Below, in pieces: positions 45,682 to 59,734 of a DNA stretch of 64,000 nt. Each line of letters starts with the position of its first letter. Position 1 is the first letter of the stretch. This stretch comes from Lasioglossum baleicum (taxonomy: Eukaryota > Arthropoda > Insecta > Hymenoptera > Halictidae), in NCBI RefSeq assembly GCF_051020765.1, contig NW_027469184.1:310001-374000 (forward strand), given 5' to 3'. The position numbers and the translations under genes are program-made. Below the pieces are notes generated by a model. That model saw only the letters and a program-made list of their open reading frames with translations, made no database searches and was not told where the DNA came from.

Positions 45682-46851
45682 CATGACGCATAACGCATAA
45701 CGCATAACGCATAACGCATAACGCATAACGCATAACGCATAACGCATAACGCATAACGCATAACGCATAACGCATAACGCATAACGCATAACGCATAACG
45801 CATGTCGCATAACGCATAACGCATAACGCATGACGCATAACGCATAACGCATCACGCATAACGCATTACGCATAACGCATAACGCATAACGCATAACGCA
45901 TAACGCATAACGCATAACGCATAACGCATAACGCATAACGCATAAAACATAACGCATAACGCATAACGCATAACGCATAACGCATAACGCATAACGCATA
46001 ACGCATAACGCATAACGCATAACGCATAACGCATAACGCATAACGCATAACGCATAACGCATATCGCATAACGCATAACGCATATCGCATAACGCATAAC
46101 GCATAACGCATGACGCATAACGCAAAGCCGATAACGCATAACGCATAACGCATAACGCATAACGCATAACGCATAACGCATAACGCATAACGCATAACGC
46201 ATAACGCATAACGCATAACGCATAACGCATAACGCATAACGCATAACGCATAACGCATAACGCATAACGCATAACGCATAACGCATAACGCATAACGCAT
46301 AACGCATAACGCATAACGCATAACGCATAACGCATAACGCATAACGCATAACGCATAACGCATAACGCATAACGCATAACGCATAACGCATAACGCATAA
46401 CGCATAACGCATAACGCATGACGCATAACGCATAACGCATTACGCATAACGCATAACGCATAACGCATGACGCATAACGCAAAGCCGATAACGCATAACG
46501 CATAACGCATAACGCATAACGTATAACGCATAACGCATAACGCATAACGCATAACGCATAACGCATAACGCATAACGCATAACGCATAACGCATAACGCA
46601 TAACGCATAACGCATAACGCATAACGCATAACGCATAACCCATAACGCATAACGCATAACGCATAACGCATAACGCATAACGCATAACGCATAACGACAT
46701 AACGCATAACGCATAACGCATAACGCATAACGCATAACGCATAACGCATAACGCATAACGCATAACGCATAACGCATAACGCATAACGCATAACGCATAA
46801 CGCATAACGCATAACGCATAACGCATAACGCATAACGCATAACGCATAACG

Positions 46852-46921
46852 CATTACGCATTACGCATAACGCTTAACGCATAATCCATAACGCATTACG
46901 CATAACCCATGACGCATAACG
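46852..46921 (+). repeat. A-prime: block A with a 49-bp in-phase deletion (first copy)
   Basis: In A', cttaacg, cataatc and one canonical unit are followed directly by cattacg, cataacc and catgacg. Compared with A2, seven units (49 bp) including gataacg and caaagcc are missing. cttaacg positions are 46873, 47651, 51707, 53906, 56252, 57030, 59012, 61225 and 63550. It is absent from the first 46.8 kb. Confidence 0.9.
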
Positions 46922-49107
46922 CATAACGCATAACGCATAACGCATAACGCATAACGCATAACGCATAACGCATAACGCATAACGCATAACGCATAACGCA
47001 TAACGCATAACGCATAACGCATAACGCATAACGCATAACGCATAACGCATAACGCATAACGCATAACGCATAACGCATAACGCATAACGCATAACGCATA
47101 ACGCATAACGCATAACGCATAACGCATAACGCATAACGCATAACGCATAACGCATAACGCATAACGCATAACGCATAACGCATAACGCATAACGCATAAC
47201 GCATAACGCATAACGCATAACGCATAACGCATAACGCATAACGCATAACGCATAACGCATAACGCATAACGCATAACGCATAACGCATAACGCATAACGC
47301 ATAACGCATAACGCATAACGCATAACGCATAACGCATAACGCATAACGCACAACGCATAACGCATAACGCATAACACATAACGACATAACGCATAACGCA
47401 TAACGCATAACGCATAACGCATAACGCATAACGCATAACGCATAACGCATAACGCATAACGCATAACGCATAACGCATAACGCATAACGCATAACGGATA
47501 ACGCATAACGCATAACGCATAACGCATAACGCATAACGTATAACGCATAACGCATAACGCATAACGCATAACGCATAACGCATAACGCATAACGCATAAC
47601 GCATAACGCATAACGCATAACGCATAACGCATAACGCATTACGCATAACGCTTAACGCATAATCCATGACGCATTACGCATAACCCATGACGCATAACGC
47701 ATAACGCATAACGCATAACGCATAACGCATAACGCATAACGCATAACGCATAACGCATAACGCATAACGCATAACGCACAACGCATAACGCATAACGCAT
47801 AACACATAACGACATAACGCATAACGCATAACGCATAACGCATAACGCATAACGCATAACGCATAACGCATAACGCATAACGCATAACGCATAACGCATA
47901 ACGCATAACGCATAACGCATAACGCATAACGCAAAACGCATAACGTATAACGCATAACGCATAACGCATAACGCATAACGCATAACGCATAACGCATAAC
48001 GCATAACGCATAACGCATTACGCATAACGCTTAACGCATAATCCATAACGGATAACGCATAACCCATAACGCATAACGCAAAGCCGATAACGCATAACGC
48101 ATTACGCATAACCCATGACGCATAACGCATAACGCATAACGCATAACGCATAACGCATAACGCATAACGCATAACGCATAACGCATAACGCATAACGCAT
48201 AATCCATAACGGATAACGCATAATCCATAACGCCTGAAGCATAACGCTAAGCCGATAACGCATAACGCATAACGCATAACCCATGACGCATAACGCTAAG
48301 CCGATAACGCATAACGCATAACGCATAACCCATGACGCATAACGCATAACGCATAACGCATAACGCATAACGCATAACGCATAACGCATAACGCATAACG
48401 CATAACGTATAACGCATAACGCATAACGCATAACGCATAACGCATAACGCATAACGCATAACGCATTACGCATAACGCTTAACGCATAATCCATAACGGA
48501 TAACGCATAACCCATAACGCATAACGCAAAGCCGATAACGCATAACGCATTACGCATAACCCATGACGCATAACGCATAACGCATAACGCATAACGCATA
48601 ACGCATAACGCATAACGCATTACGCATAACGCTTAACGCATAACGCATAACGCATAATCCATAACGGATAACGCATAACCCATAACGCTTAACGCAAAGC
48701 CGATAACGCATAACGCATAACGCAAAACTCATAACGCATAACGCATAACGCATAACGCATAATGCATAACGCATAATCCATAACGGATAACGCATAATCC
48801 ATAACGCCTGAAGCATAACGCTAAGCCGATAACGCATAACGCATAACGCATAACGCATAACGCCTGAAGCATAACGCTAAGCCGATAACGCATAACGCAT
48901 AACGCATAACGCATAACGCATAACGCATAACGCATAACGCATAACGCATAACGCATAACGCATAACGCATAACGCATAACGCATAACGCATAACGCATAA
49001 CGCATAACGCATAACGCATAACGCATAACGCATAACGCATAACGCATAACGCATAACGCATAACGCATAACGCATAACGCATAACGCATAACGCATAACG
49101 CATAACG
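46852..49107. repeat. Higher-order domain 11 (A-prime/B), first copy of a 4.26-kb repeat
   Basis: It starts with a doubled cattacg (46852, 46859), then A' (46873), C (47384), a variant A' with catgacg (47651), C (47812), A2 (48030), B with doubled ctaagcc (48233), A2 (48478), A3 (48632), B (48807) and a fragment repeating cctgaag (48863). Landmarks 48030-48807 reappear at 52296-53066 with offsets of 4259-4266 bp. Confidence 0.78.
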
Positions 49108-51685
49108 CATTACGCATAACGCTTAACGCATAATCCATAACGGATAACGCATAACCCATAACGCATAACGCAAAGCCGATAACGCATAACGCATTACGCA
49201 TAACCCATGACGCATAACGCATAACGCATAACGCATAACGCATAACGCATAACGCATAACGCATAACGCATAACGCATAACGCATAACGCATAACGCATA
49301 ACGCATAACGCATAACGCATAACGCATAACGCATAACGCATAACGCATAACGCATAACGCATAACGCATAACGCATAACGCATAACGCATAACGCATAAC
49401 GCATAACGCATAACGCATAACGCATAACGCATAACGCATAACGCATAACGCATAACGCATAACGCATAACGCATAACGCATAACGCATAACGCATAACGC
49501 ATAACGCATAACGCATAACGCATAACGCATAACGCATAACGCATAACGCATAACGCATAACGCATAACGCATAACGCATAACGCATAACGCATAACGCAT
49601 AACGCATAACGCATAACGCATAACGCATAACGCATAACGCATAACGCATAACGCATAACGCATAACGCATAACGCATAACGCATAACGCATAACGCATAA
49701 CGCATAACGCATAACGCATAACGCATAACGCACAACGCATAACGCATAACGCATAACACATAACGACATAACGCATAACGCATAACGCATAACGCATAAC
49801 GCATAACGCATAACGCATAACGCATAACGCATAACGCATAACGCATAACGCATAACGCATAACGCATAACGCATAACGCATAACGCATAACGCATAACGC
49901 ATAACGCATAACGCATAACGCATAACGCATGACGCATAACGCATAACGCATAACGCATAACGCATAACGCATAACGCATAACGCATAACGCATAACGCAT
50001 AACGCATAACGCATAACGCATAACGCATAACGCATAACGCATAACGCATAACGCATAACGCATGTCGCATAACGCATAACGCATAACGCATGACGCATAA
50101 CGCATAACGCATAACGCATAACGCATTACGCATAACGCATAACGCATAACGCATAACGCATAACGCATAACGCATAACGCATAACGCATAACGCATAAAA
50201 CATAACGCATAACGCATAACGCATAACGCATAACGCATAACGCATAACGCATAACGCATAACGCATAACGCATAACGCATAACGCATAACGCATAACGCA
50301 TAACGCATAACGCATATCGCATAACGCATAACGCATATCGCATAACGCATAACGCATAACGCATGACGCATAACGCAAAGCCGATAACGCATAACGCATA
50401 ACGCATAACGCATAACGCATAACGCATAACGCATAACGCATAACGCATAACGCATAACGCATAACGCATAACGCATAACGCATAACGCATAACGCATAAC
50501 GCATAACGCATAACGCATAACGCATAACGCATAACGCATAACGCATAACGCATAACGCATAACGCATAACGCATAACGCATAACGCATAACGCATAACGC
50601 ATAACGCATAACGCATAACGCATAACGCATAACGCATAACGCATAACGCATAACGCATAACGCATAACGCATAACGCATAACGCACAACGCATAACGCAT
50701 AACGCATAACACATAACGACATAACGCATAACGCATAACGCATAACGCATAACGCATAACGCATAACGCATAACGCATAACGCATAACGCATAACGCATA
50801 ACGCATAACGCATAACGCATAACGCATAACGCATAACGCATAACGCATAACGCATAACGCATAACGCATAACGCATAACGCATAACGCATGACGCATAAC
50901 GCATAACGCATAACGCATAACGCATAACGCATAACGCATAACGCATAACGCATAACGCATAACGCATAACGCATAACGCATAACGCATAACGCATAACGC
51001 ATGTCGCATAACGCATAACGCATAACGCATGACGCATAACGCATAACGCATAACGCATAACGCATTACGCATAACGCATAACGCATAACGCATAACGCAT
51101 AACGCATAACGCATAACGCATAACGCATAACGCATAAAACATAACGCATAACGCATAACGCATAACGCATAACGCATAACGCATAACGCATAACGCATAA
51201 CGCATAACGCATAACGCATAACGCATATCGCATAACGCATAACGCATATCGCATAACGCATAACGCATAACGCATGACGCATAACGCAAAGCCGATAACG
51301 CATAACGCATAACGCATAACGCATAACGCATAACGCATAACGCATAACGCATAACGCATAACGCATAACGCATAACGCATAACGCATAACGCATAACGCA
51401 TAACGCATAACGCATAACGCATAACGCATAACGCATAACGCATAACGCATAACGCATAACGCATAACGCATAACGCATAACGCATAACGCATAACGCATA
51501 ACGCATAACGCATAACGCATAACGCATAACGCATAACGCATAACGCATAACGCATAACGCATAACGCATAACGCATAACGCATAACGCATAACGCATAAC
51601 GCATAACGCATAACGCATAACGCACAACGCATAACGCATAACGCATAACGCATAACGCATAACGCATAACGCATAACGCATAACG
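49108..51685. repeat. Higher-order domain 12 (F-G-D family, second block)
   Basis: A2 (49122), a long canonical run, C (49766), F-G-D (50061/50194/50313), C (50719), F-G-D (51000/51133/51224), then a canonical run with one cacaacg near 51622 lacking the C insertion. It resembles domain 10 but has C blocks and the shorter 133-bp F-G spacing, and it lies inside A'/B territory. I take it as a transposed or duplicated piece of the domain 10 family. Confidence 0.75.
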
Positions 51686-53331
51686 CATTACGCATTACGC
51701 ATAACGCTTAACGCATAATCCATAACGCATTACGCATAACCCATGACGCATAACGCATAACGCATAACGCATAACGCATAACGCATAACGCATAACGCAT
51801 AACGCATAACGCATAACGCATAACGCATAACGCATAACGCATAACGCATAACGCATAACGCATAACGCATAACGCATAACGCATAACGCATAACGCATAA
51901 CGCATAACGCATAACGCATAACGCATAACGCATAACGCATAACGCATAACGCATAACGCATAACGCATAACGCATAACGCATAACGCATAACGCATAACG
52001 CACAACGCATAACGCATAACGCATAACACATAACGACATAACGCATAACGCATAACGCATAACGCATAACGCATAACGCATAACGCATAACGCATAACGC
52101 ATAACGCATAACGCATAACGCATAACGCATAACGCATAACGCATAACGCATAACGCATAACGCATAACGCATAACGCATAACGCATAACGCATAACGCAT
52201 AACGCATAACGTATAACGCATAACGCATAACGCATAACGCATAACGCATAACGCATAACGCATAACGCATAACGCATAACGCATTACGCATAACGCTTAA
52301 CGCATAATCCATAACGGATAACGCATAACCCATAACGCATAACGCAAAGCCGATAACGCATAACGCATTACGCATAACCCATGACGCATAACGCATAACG
52401 CATAACGCATAACGCATAACGCATAACGCATAACGCATAACGCATAACGCATAACGCATAATCCATAACGGATAACGCATAATCCATAACGCCTGAAGCA
52501 TAACGCTAAGCCGATAACGCATAACGCATAACGCATAACCCATGACGCATAACGCTAAGCCGATAACGCATAACGCATAACGCATAACCCATGACGCATA
52601 ACGCATAACGCATAACGCATAACGCATAACGCATAACGCATAACGCATAACGCATAACGCATAACGTATAACGCATAACGCATAACGCATAACGCATAAC
52701 GCATAACGCATAACGCATAACGCATAACGCATTACGCATAACGCTTAACGCATAATCCATAACGGATAACGCATAACCCATAACGCATAACGCAAAGCCG
52801 ATAACGCATAACGCATTACGCATAACCCATGACGCATAACGCATAACGCATAACGCATAACGCATAACGCATAACGCATTACGCATAACGCTTAACGCAT
52901 AACGCATAACGCATAATCCATAACGGATAACGCATAACCCATAACGCTTAACGCAAAGCCGATAACGCATAACGCATAACGCAAAACTCATAACGCATAA
53001 CGCATAACGCATAACGCATAATGCATAACGCATAATCCATAACGGATAACGCATAATCCATAACGCCTGAAGCATAACGCTAAGCCGATAACGCATAACG
53101 CATAACGCATAACGCATAACGCATAACGCATAACGCATAACGCATAACGCATAACGCATAACGCATAACGCATAACGCATAACGCATAACGCATAACGCA
53201 TAACGCATAACGCATAACGCATAACGCATAACGCATAACGCATAACGCATAACGCATAACGCATAACGCATAACGCATAACGCATAACGCATAACGCATA
53301 ACGCATAACGCATAACGCATAACGCATAACG
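51686..53331. repeat. Higher-order domain 13, second copy of the 4.26-kb repeat
   Basis: Doubled cattacg (51686, 51693), A' (51707), C (52036), A2 (52296), B with doubled ctaagcc (52492), A2 (52744), A3 (52891), B (53066). Offsets to domain 11 are 4266 (A2), 4259 (B), 4266 (A2), 4259 (A3) and 4259 (B). Domain 11 has an additional A'-C segment, so its 5' part is about 575 bp longer. Confidence 0.8.
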
Positions 53332-56300
53332 CATTACGCATAACGCTTAACGCATAATCCATAACGGATAACGCATAACCCATAACGCATAACGCAAAGC
53401 CGATAACGCATAACGCATTACGCATAACCCATGACGCATAACGCATAACGCATAACGCATAACGCATAACGCATAACGCATAACGCATAACGCATAACGC
53501 ATAACGCATAACGCATAACGCATAACGCATAACGCATAACGCATAACGCATAACGCATAATCCATAACGGATAACGCATAATCCATAACGCCTGAAGCAT
53601 AACGCTAAGCCGATAACGCATAACGCATAACCCATGACGCATAACGCATAACGCATAACGCATAACGCATAACGCATAACGCATAACGCATAACGCATAA
53701 CGCATAACGCATAACGCATAACGCATAACGCATAACGCATAACGCATAACGCATAACGGATAACACATAACGCATAACGCATAACGCATAACGCATAACG
53801 CATAACGTATAACGCATAACGCATAACGCATAACGCATAACGCATAACGCATAACGCATAACGCATAACGCATAACGCATAACGCATAACGCATTACGCA
53901 TAACGCTTAACGCATAATCCATAACGCATTACGCATAACCCATGACGCATAACGCATAACGCATAACGCATAACGCATAACGCATAACGCATAACGCATA
54001 ACGCATAACGCATAACGCATAACGCATAACGCATAACGCATAACGCATAACGCATAACGCATAACGCATAACGCATAACGCATAACGCATAACGCATAAC
54101 GCATAACGCATAACGCATAACGCATAACGCATAACGCATAACGCATAACGCATAACGCATAACGCATAACGCATAACGCATAACGCATAACGCATAACGC
54201 ATAACGCATAACGCATAACGCATAACGCATAACGCATAACGCATAACGCATAACGCATAACGCATAACGCATAACGCATAACGCACAACGCATAACGCAT
54301 AACGCATAACGCATAACGACATAACGCATAACGCATAACGCATAACGCATAACGCATAACGCATAACGCATAACGCATAACGCATAACGCATAACGCATA
54401 ACGCATAACGCATAACGCATAACGCATAACGCATAACGCATAACGCATAACGCATAACGCATAACGCATAACGCATAACGCATAACGCATAACGCATAAC
54501 GCATTACGCATAACGCTTAACGCATAATCCATAACGGATAACGCATAACCCATAACGCATAACGCAAAGCCGATAACGCATAACGCATAACGCATAACGC
54601 ATAACGCATAACGCATAACGCATAACGCATAACGCATAACGCATAACGCATAACGCATAACGCATAACGCATAACGCATAACGCATAACGCATAACGCAT
54701 AACGCATAACGCATAACGCATAACGCATAACGCATAACGCATAACGCATAACGCATAACGCATAACGCATAACGCATAACGCATAACGCATAACGCATAA
54801 CGCATAACGCATAACGCATAACGCATAACGCATAACGCATAACGCATAACGCATAACGCATAACGCATAACGCATAACGCATAACGTATAACGCATAACG
54901 CATAACGCATAACGCATAACGCATAACGCATAACGCATAACGCATAACGCATAACGCATTACGCATAACGCTTAACGCATAATCCATAACGGATAACGCA
55001 TAACCCATAACGCATAACGCAAAGCCGATAACGCATAACGCATTACGCATAACCCATGACGCATAACGCATAACGCATAACGCATAACGCATAACGCATA
55101 ACGCATAACGCATAACGCATAACGCATAACGCATAACGCATAACGCATAATCCATAACGGATAACGCATAATCCATAACGCCTGAAGCATAACGCTAAGC
55201 CGATAACGCATAACGCATAACGCATAACCCATGACGCATAACGCTAAGCCGATAACGCATAACGCATAACGCATAACCCATGACGCATAACGCATAACGC
55301 ATAACGCATAACGCATAACGCATAACGCATAACGCATAACGCATAACGCATAACGCATAACGTATAACGCATAACGCATAACGCATAACGCATAACGCAT
55401 AACGCATAACGCATAACGCATAACGCATTACGCATAACGCTTAACGCATAATCCATAACGGATAACGCATAACGCATAACGCATAACGCATAACGCATAA
55501 CGCATAACGCATAACGCATAACGCATAACGCATAACGCATAACGCATAACGCATAACGCATAACGCATAACGCATAACGCATAACGCATAACGCATAACG
55601 CATAACGCATAACGCATAACGCATAACGCATAACGCATAACGCATAACGCATAACGCATAACGCATAACGCATAACGCATTACGCATAACGCTTAACGCA
55701 TAATCCATAACGGATAACGCATAACCCATAACGCATAACGCAAAGCCGATAACGCATAACGCATTACGCATAACCCATGACGCATAACGCATAACGCATA
55801 ACGCATAACGCATAACGCATAACGCATAACGCATAACGCATAACGCATAACGCATAACGCATAACGCATAACGCATAACGCATAACGCATAACGCATAAC
55901 GCATAATCCATAACGGATAACGCATAATCCATAACGCCTGAAGCATAACGCTAAGCCGATAACGCATAACGCATAACCCATGACGCATAACGCATAACGC
56001 ATAACGCATAACGCATAACGCATAACGCATAACGCATAACGCATAACGCATAACGCATAACGCATAACGCATAACGCATAACGCATAACGCATAACGCAT
56101 AACGCATAACGGATAACACATAACGCATAACGCATAACGCATAACGCATAACGCATAACGTATAACGCATAACGCATAACGCATAACGCATAACGCATAA
56201 CGCATAACGCATAACGCATAACGCATAACGCATAACGCATTACGCATAACGCTTAACGCATAATCCATAACGCATTACGCATAACCCATGACGCATAACG

Positions 56301-59300
56301 CATAACGCATAACGCATAACGCATAACGCATAACGCATAACGCATAACGCATAACGCATAACGCATAACGCATAACGCATAACGCATAACGCATAACGCA
56401 TAACGCATAACGCATAACGCATAACGCATAACGCATAACGCATAACGCATAACGCATAACGCATAACGCATAACGCATAACGCATAACGCATAACGCATA
56501 ACGCATAACGCATAACGCATAACGCATAACGCATAACGCATAACGCATAACGCATAACGCATAACGCATAACGCATAACGCATAACGCATAACGCATAAC
56601 GCACAACGCATAACGCATAACGCATAACGCATAACGACATAACGCATAACGCATAACGCATAACGCATAACGCATAACGCATAACGCATAACGCATAACG
56701 CATAACGCATAACGCATAACGCATAACGCATAACGCATAACGCATAACGCATAACGCATAACGCATAACGCATAACGCATAACGCATAACGCATAACGCA
56801 TAACGCATAACGCATAACGCATAACGCATAACGCATTACGCATAACGCTTAACGCATAATCCATAACGGATAACGCATAACCCATAACGCATAACGCAAA
56901 GCCGATAACGCATAACGCATAACGCATAACGCATAACGCATAACGTATAACGCATAACGCATAACGCATAACGCATAACGCATAACGCATAACGCATAAC
57001 GCATAACGCATAACGCATTACGCATAACGCTTAACGCATAATCCATAACGCATTACGCATAACCCATGACGCATAACGCATAACGCATAACGCATAACGC
57101 ATAACGCATAACGCATAACGCATAACGCATAACGCATAACGCATAACGCATAACGCATAACGCACAACGCATAACGCATAACGCATAACACATAACGACA
57201 TAACGCATAACGCATAACGCATAACGCATAACGCATAACGCATAACGCATAACGCATAACGCATAACGCATAACGCATAACGCATAACGCATAACGCATA
57301 ACGCATAACGCATAACGCATAACGCATAACGCATAACGCATAACGTATAACGCATAACGCATAACGCATAACGCATAACGCATAACGCATAACGCATAAC
57401 GCATAACGCATAACGCATTACGCATAACGCTTAACGCATAATCCATAACGGATAACGCATAACCCATAACGCATAACGCAAAGCCGATAACGCATAACGC
57501 ATTACGCATAACCCATGACGCATAACGCATAACGCATAACGCATAACGCATAACGCATAACGCATAACGCATAACGCATAACGCATAACGCATAACGCAT
57601 AACGCATAACGCATAACGCATAACGCATAACGCATAATCCATAACGGATAACGCATAATCCATAACGCCTGAAGCATAACGCTAAGCCGATAACGCATAA
57701 CGCATAACGCATAACCCATGACGCATAACGCTGAGCCGATAACGCATAACGCATAACGCATAACCCATGACGCATAACGCATAACGCATAACGCATAACG
57801 CATAACGCATAACGCATAACGCATAACGCATAACGCATAACGTATAACGCATAACGCATAACGCATAACGCATAACGCATAACGCATTACGCATTACGCA
57901 TAACGCTTAACGCATAATCCATAACGGATAACGCATAACCCATAACGCATAACGCAAAGCCGATAACGCATAACGCATTACGCATAACCCATGACGCATA
58001 ACGCATAACGCATAACGCATAACGCATAACGCATAACGCATTACGCATAACGCTTAACGCATAACGCATAACGCATAATCCATAACGGATAACGCATAAC
58101 CCATAACGCTTAACGCAAAGCCGATAACGCATAACGCATAACGCAAAACTCATAACGCATAACGCATAACGCATAATGCATAACGCATAATCCATAACGC
58201 CTGAAGCATAACGCTAAGCCGATAACGCATAACGCATAACGCATAACGCATAACGCATAACGCATAACGCATAACGCATAACGCATAACGCATAACGCAT
58301 AACGCATAACGCATAACGCATAACGCATAACGCATAACGCATAACGCATAACGCATAACGCATAACGCATAACGCATAACGCATAATCCATAACGGATAA
58401 CGCATAATCCATAACGCCTGAAGCATAACGCTAAGCCGATAACGCATAACGCATAACCCATGACGCATAACGCATAACGCATAACGCATAACGCATAACG
58501 CATAACGCATAACGCATAACGCATAACGCATAACGCATAACGCATAACGCATAACCCATGACGCATAACGCATAACGCATAACGCATAACGCATAACGCA
58601 TAACGCATAACGCATAACGCATAACGCATAACGCATAATCCATAACGGATAACGCATAATCCATAACGCCTGACGCCTGAAGCATAACGCTAAGCCGATA
58701 ACGCATAACGCATAACCCATGACGCATAACGCATAACGCATAACGCATAACGCATAACGCATAACGCATAACGCATAACGCATAACGCATAACGCATAAC
58801 GCATAACGCATAACGCATAACGCATAACGCATAACGCATAACGCATAACGCATAACGCATAACGCATAACGGATAACGCATAACGCATAACGCATAACGC
58901 ATAACGCATAACGTATAACGCATAACGCATAACGCATAACGCATAACGCATAACGCATAACGCATAACGCATAACGCATAACGCATAACGCATAACGCAT
59001 TACGCATAACGCTTAACGCATAATCCATAACGCATTACGCATAACCCATGACGCATAACGCATAACGCATAACGCATAACGCATAACGCATAACGCATAA
59101 CGCATAACGCATAACGCATAACGCATAACGCATAACGCATAACGCATAACGCATAACGCATAACGCATAACGCATAACGCATAACGCATAACGCATAACG
59201 CATAACGCATAACGCATAACGCATAACGCATAACGCATAACGCATAACGCATAACGCATAACGCATAACGCATAACGCATAACGCATAACGCATAACGCA

Positions 59301-59734
59301 TAACGCATAACGCATAACGCATAACGCATAACGCATAACGCATAACGCATAACGCATAACGCATAACGCATAACGCATAACGCATAACGCATAACGCATA
59401 ACGCATAACGCACAACGCATAACGCATAACGCATAACACATAACGACATAACGCATAACGCATAACGCATAACGCATAACGCATAACGCATAACGCATAA
59501 CGCATAACGCATAACGCATAACGCATAACGCATAACGCATAACGCATAACGCATAACGCATAACGCATAACGCATAACGCATAACGCATAACGCATAACG
59601 CATAACGCATAACGCATAACGCATAACGCATAACGCATAACGCATAACGCATAACGCATAACGCATAACGCATAACGCATAACGCATAACGCATAACGCA
59701 TAACGCATAACGCATAACGCATAACGCATAACGC
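53332..59734. repeat. Higher-order domain 14, B/A-prime/C cassettes
   Basis: Three B-A'-C cassettes: 53591/53906/54319, 55937/56252/56637 and 58676/59012/59446. Between them are A2 blocks (53346, 54971, 55692, 57430, 57906), truncated A (54516, 55440, 56848), A' (57030), C (57198), B with doubled ctaagcc (55181, 57668; the latter has ctgagcc), A3 (58053) and B fragments (58200, 58417). The first two cassettes are offset by exactly 2346 bp at A2, B and A', and both carry gataaca near 53759 and 56112. At 58669 a cctgacg directly precedes cctgaag. Confidence 0.75.

Larger units (their letters stand above)
39459..46851. repeat. Higher-order domain 10 (F-G-D family)
   Basis: It starts with A2 (39473) and D (39690). 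G (cataaaa, two substitutions in one unit) is at 40222, 40852, 43113, 43981 and 45941. F-G-D cassettes are 40712/40852/40978, 42973/43113/43232, 43841/43981/44093 and 45801/45941/46060, with F to G exactly 140 bp. D also occurs alone at 44492. A2 is at 42224, 43652 and 44933, and an A/B hybrid at 41832-42034. There is no C insertion between 37,491 and 46,697 (9.2 kb), so the phase is 0 throughout. The longest pure runs in the window are here. Confidence 0.8.
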
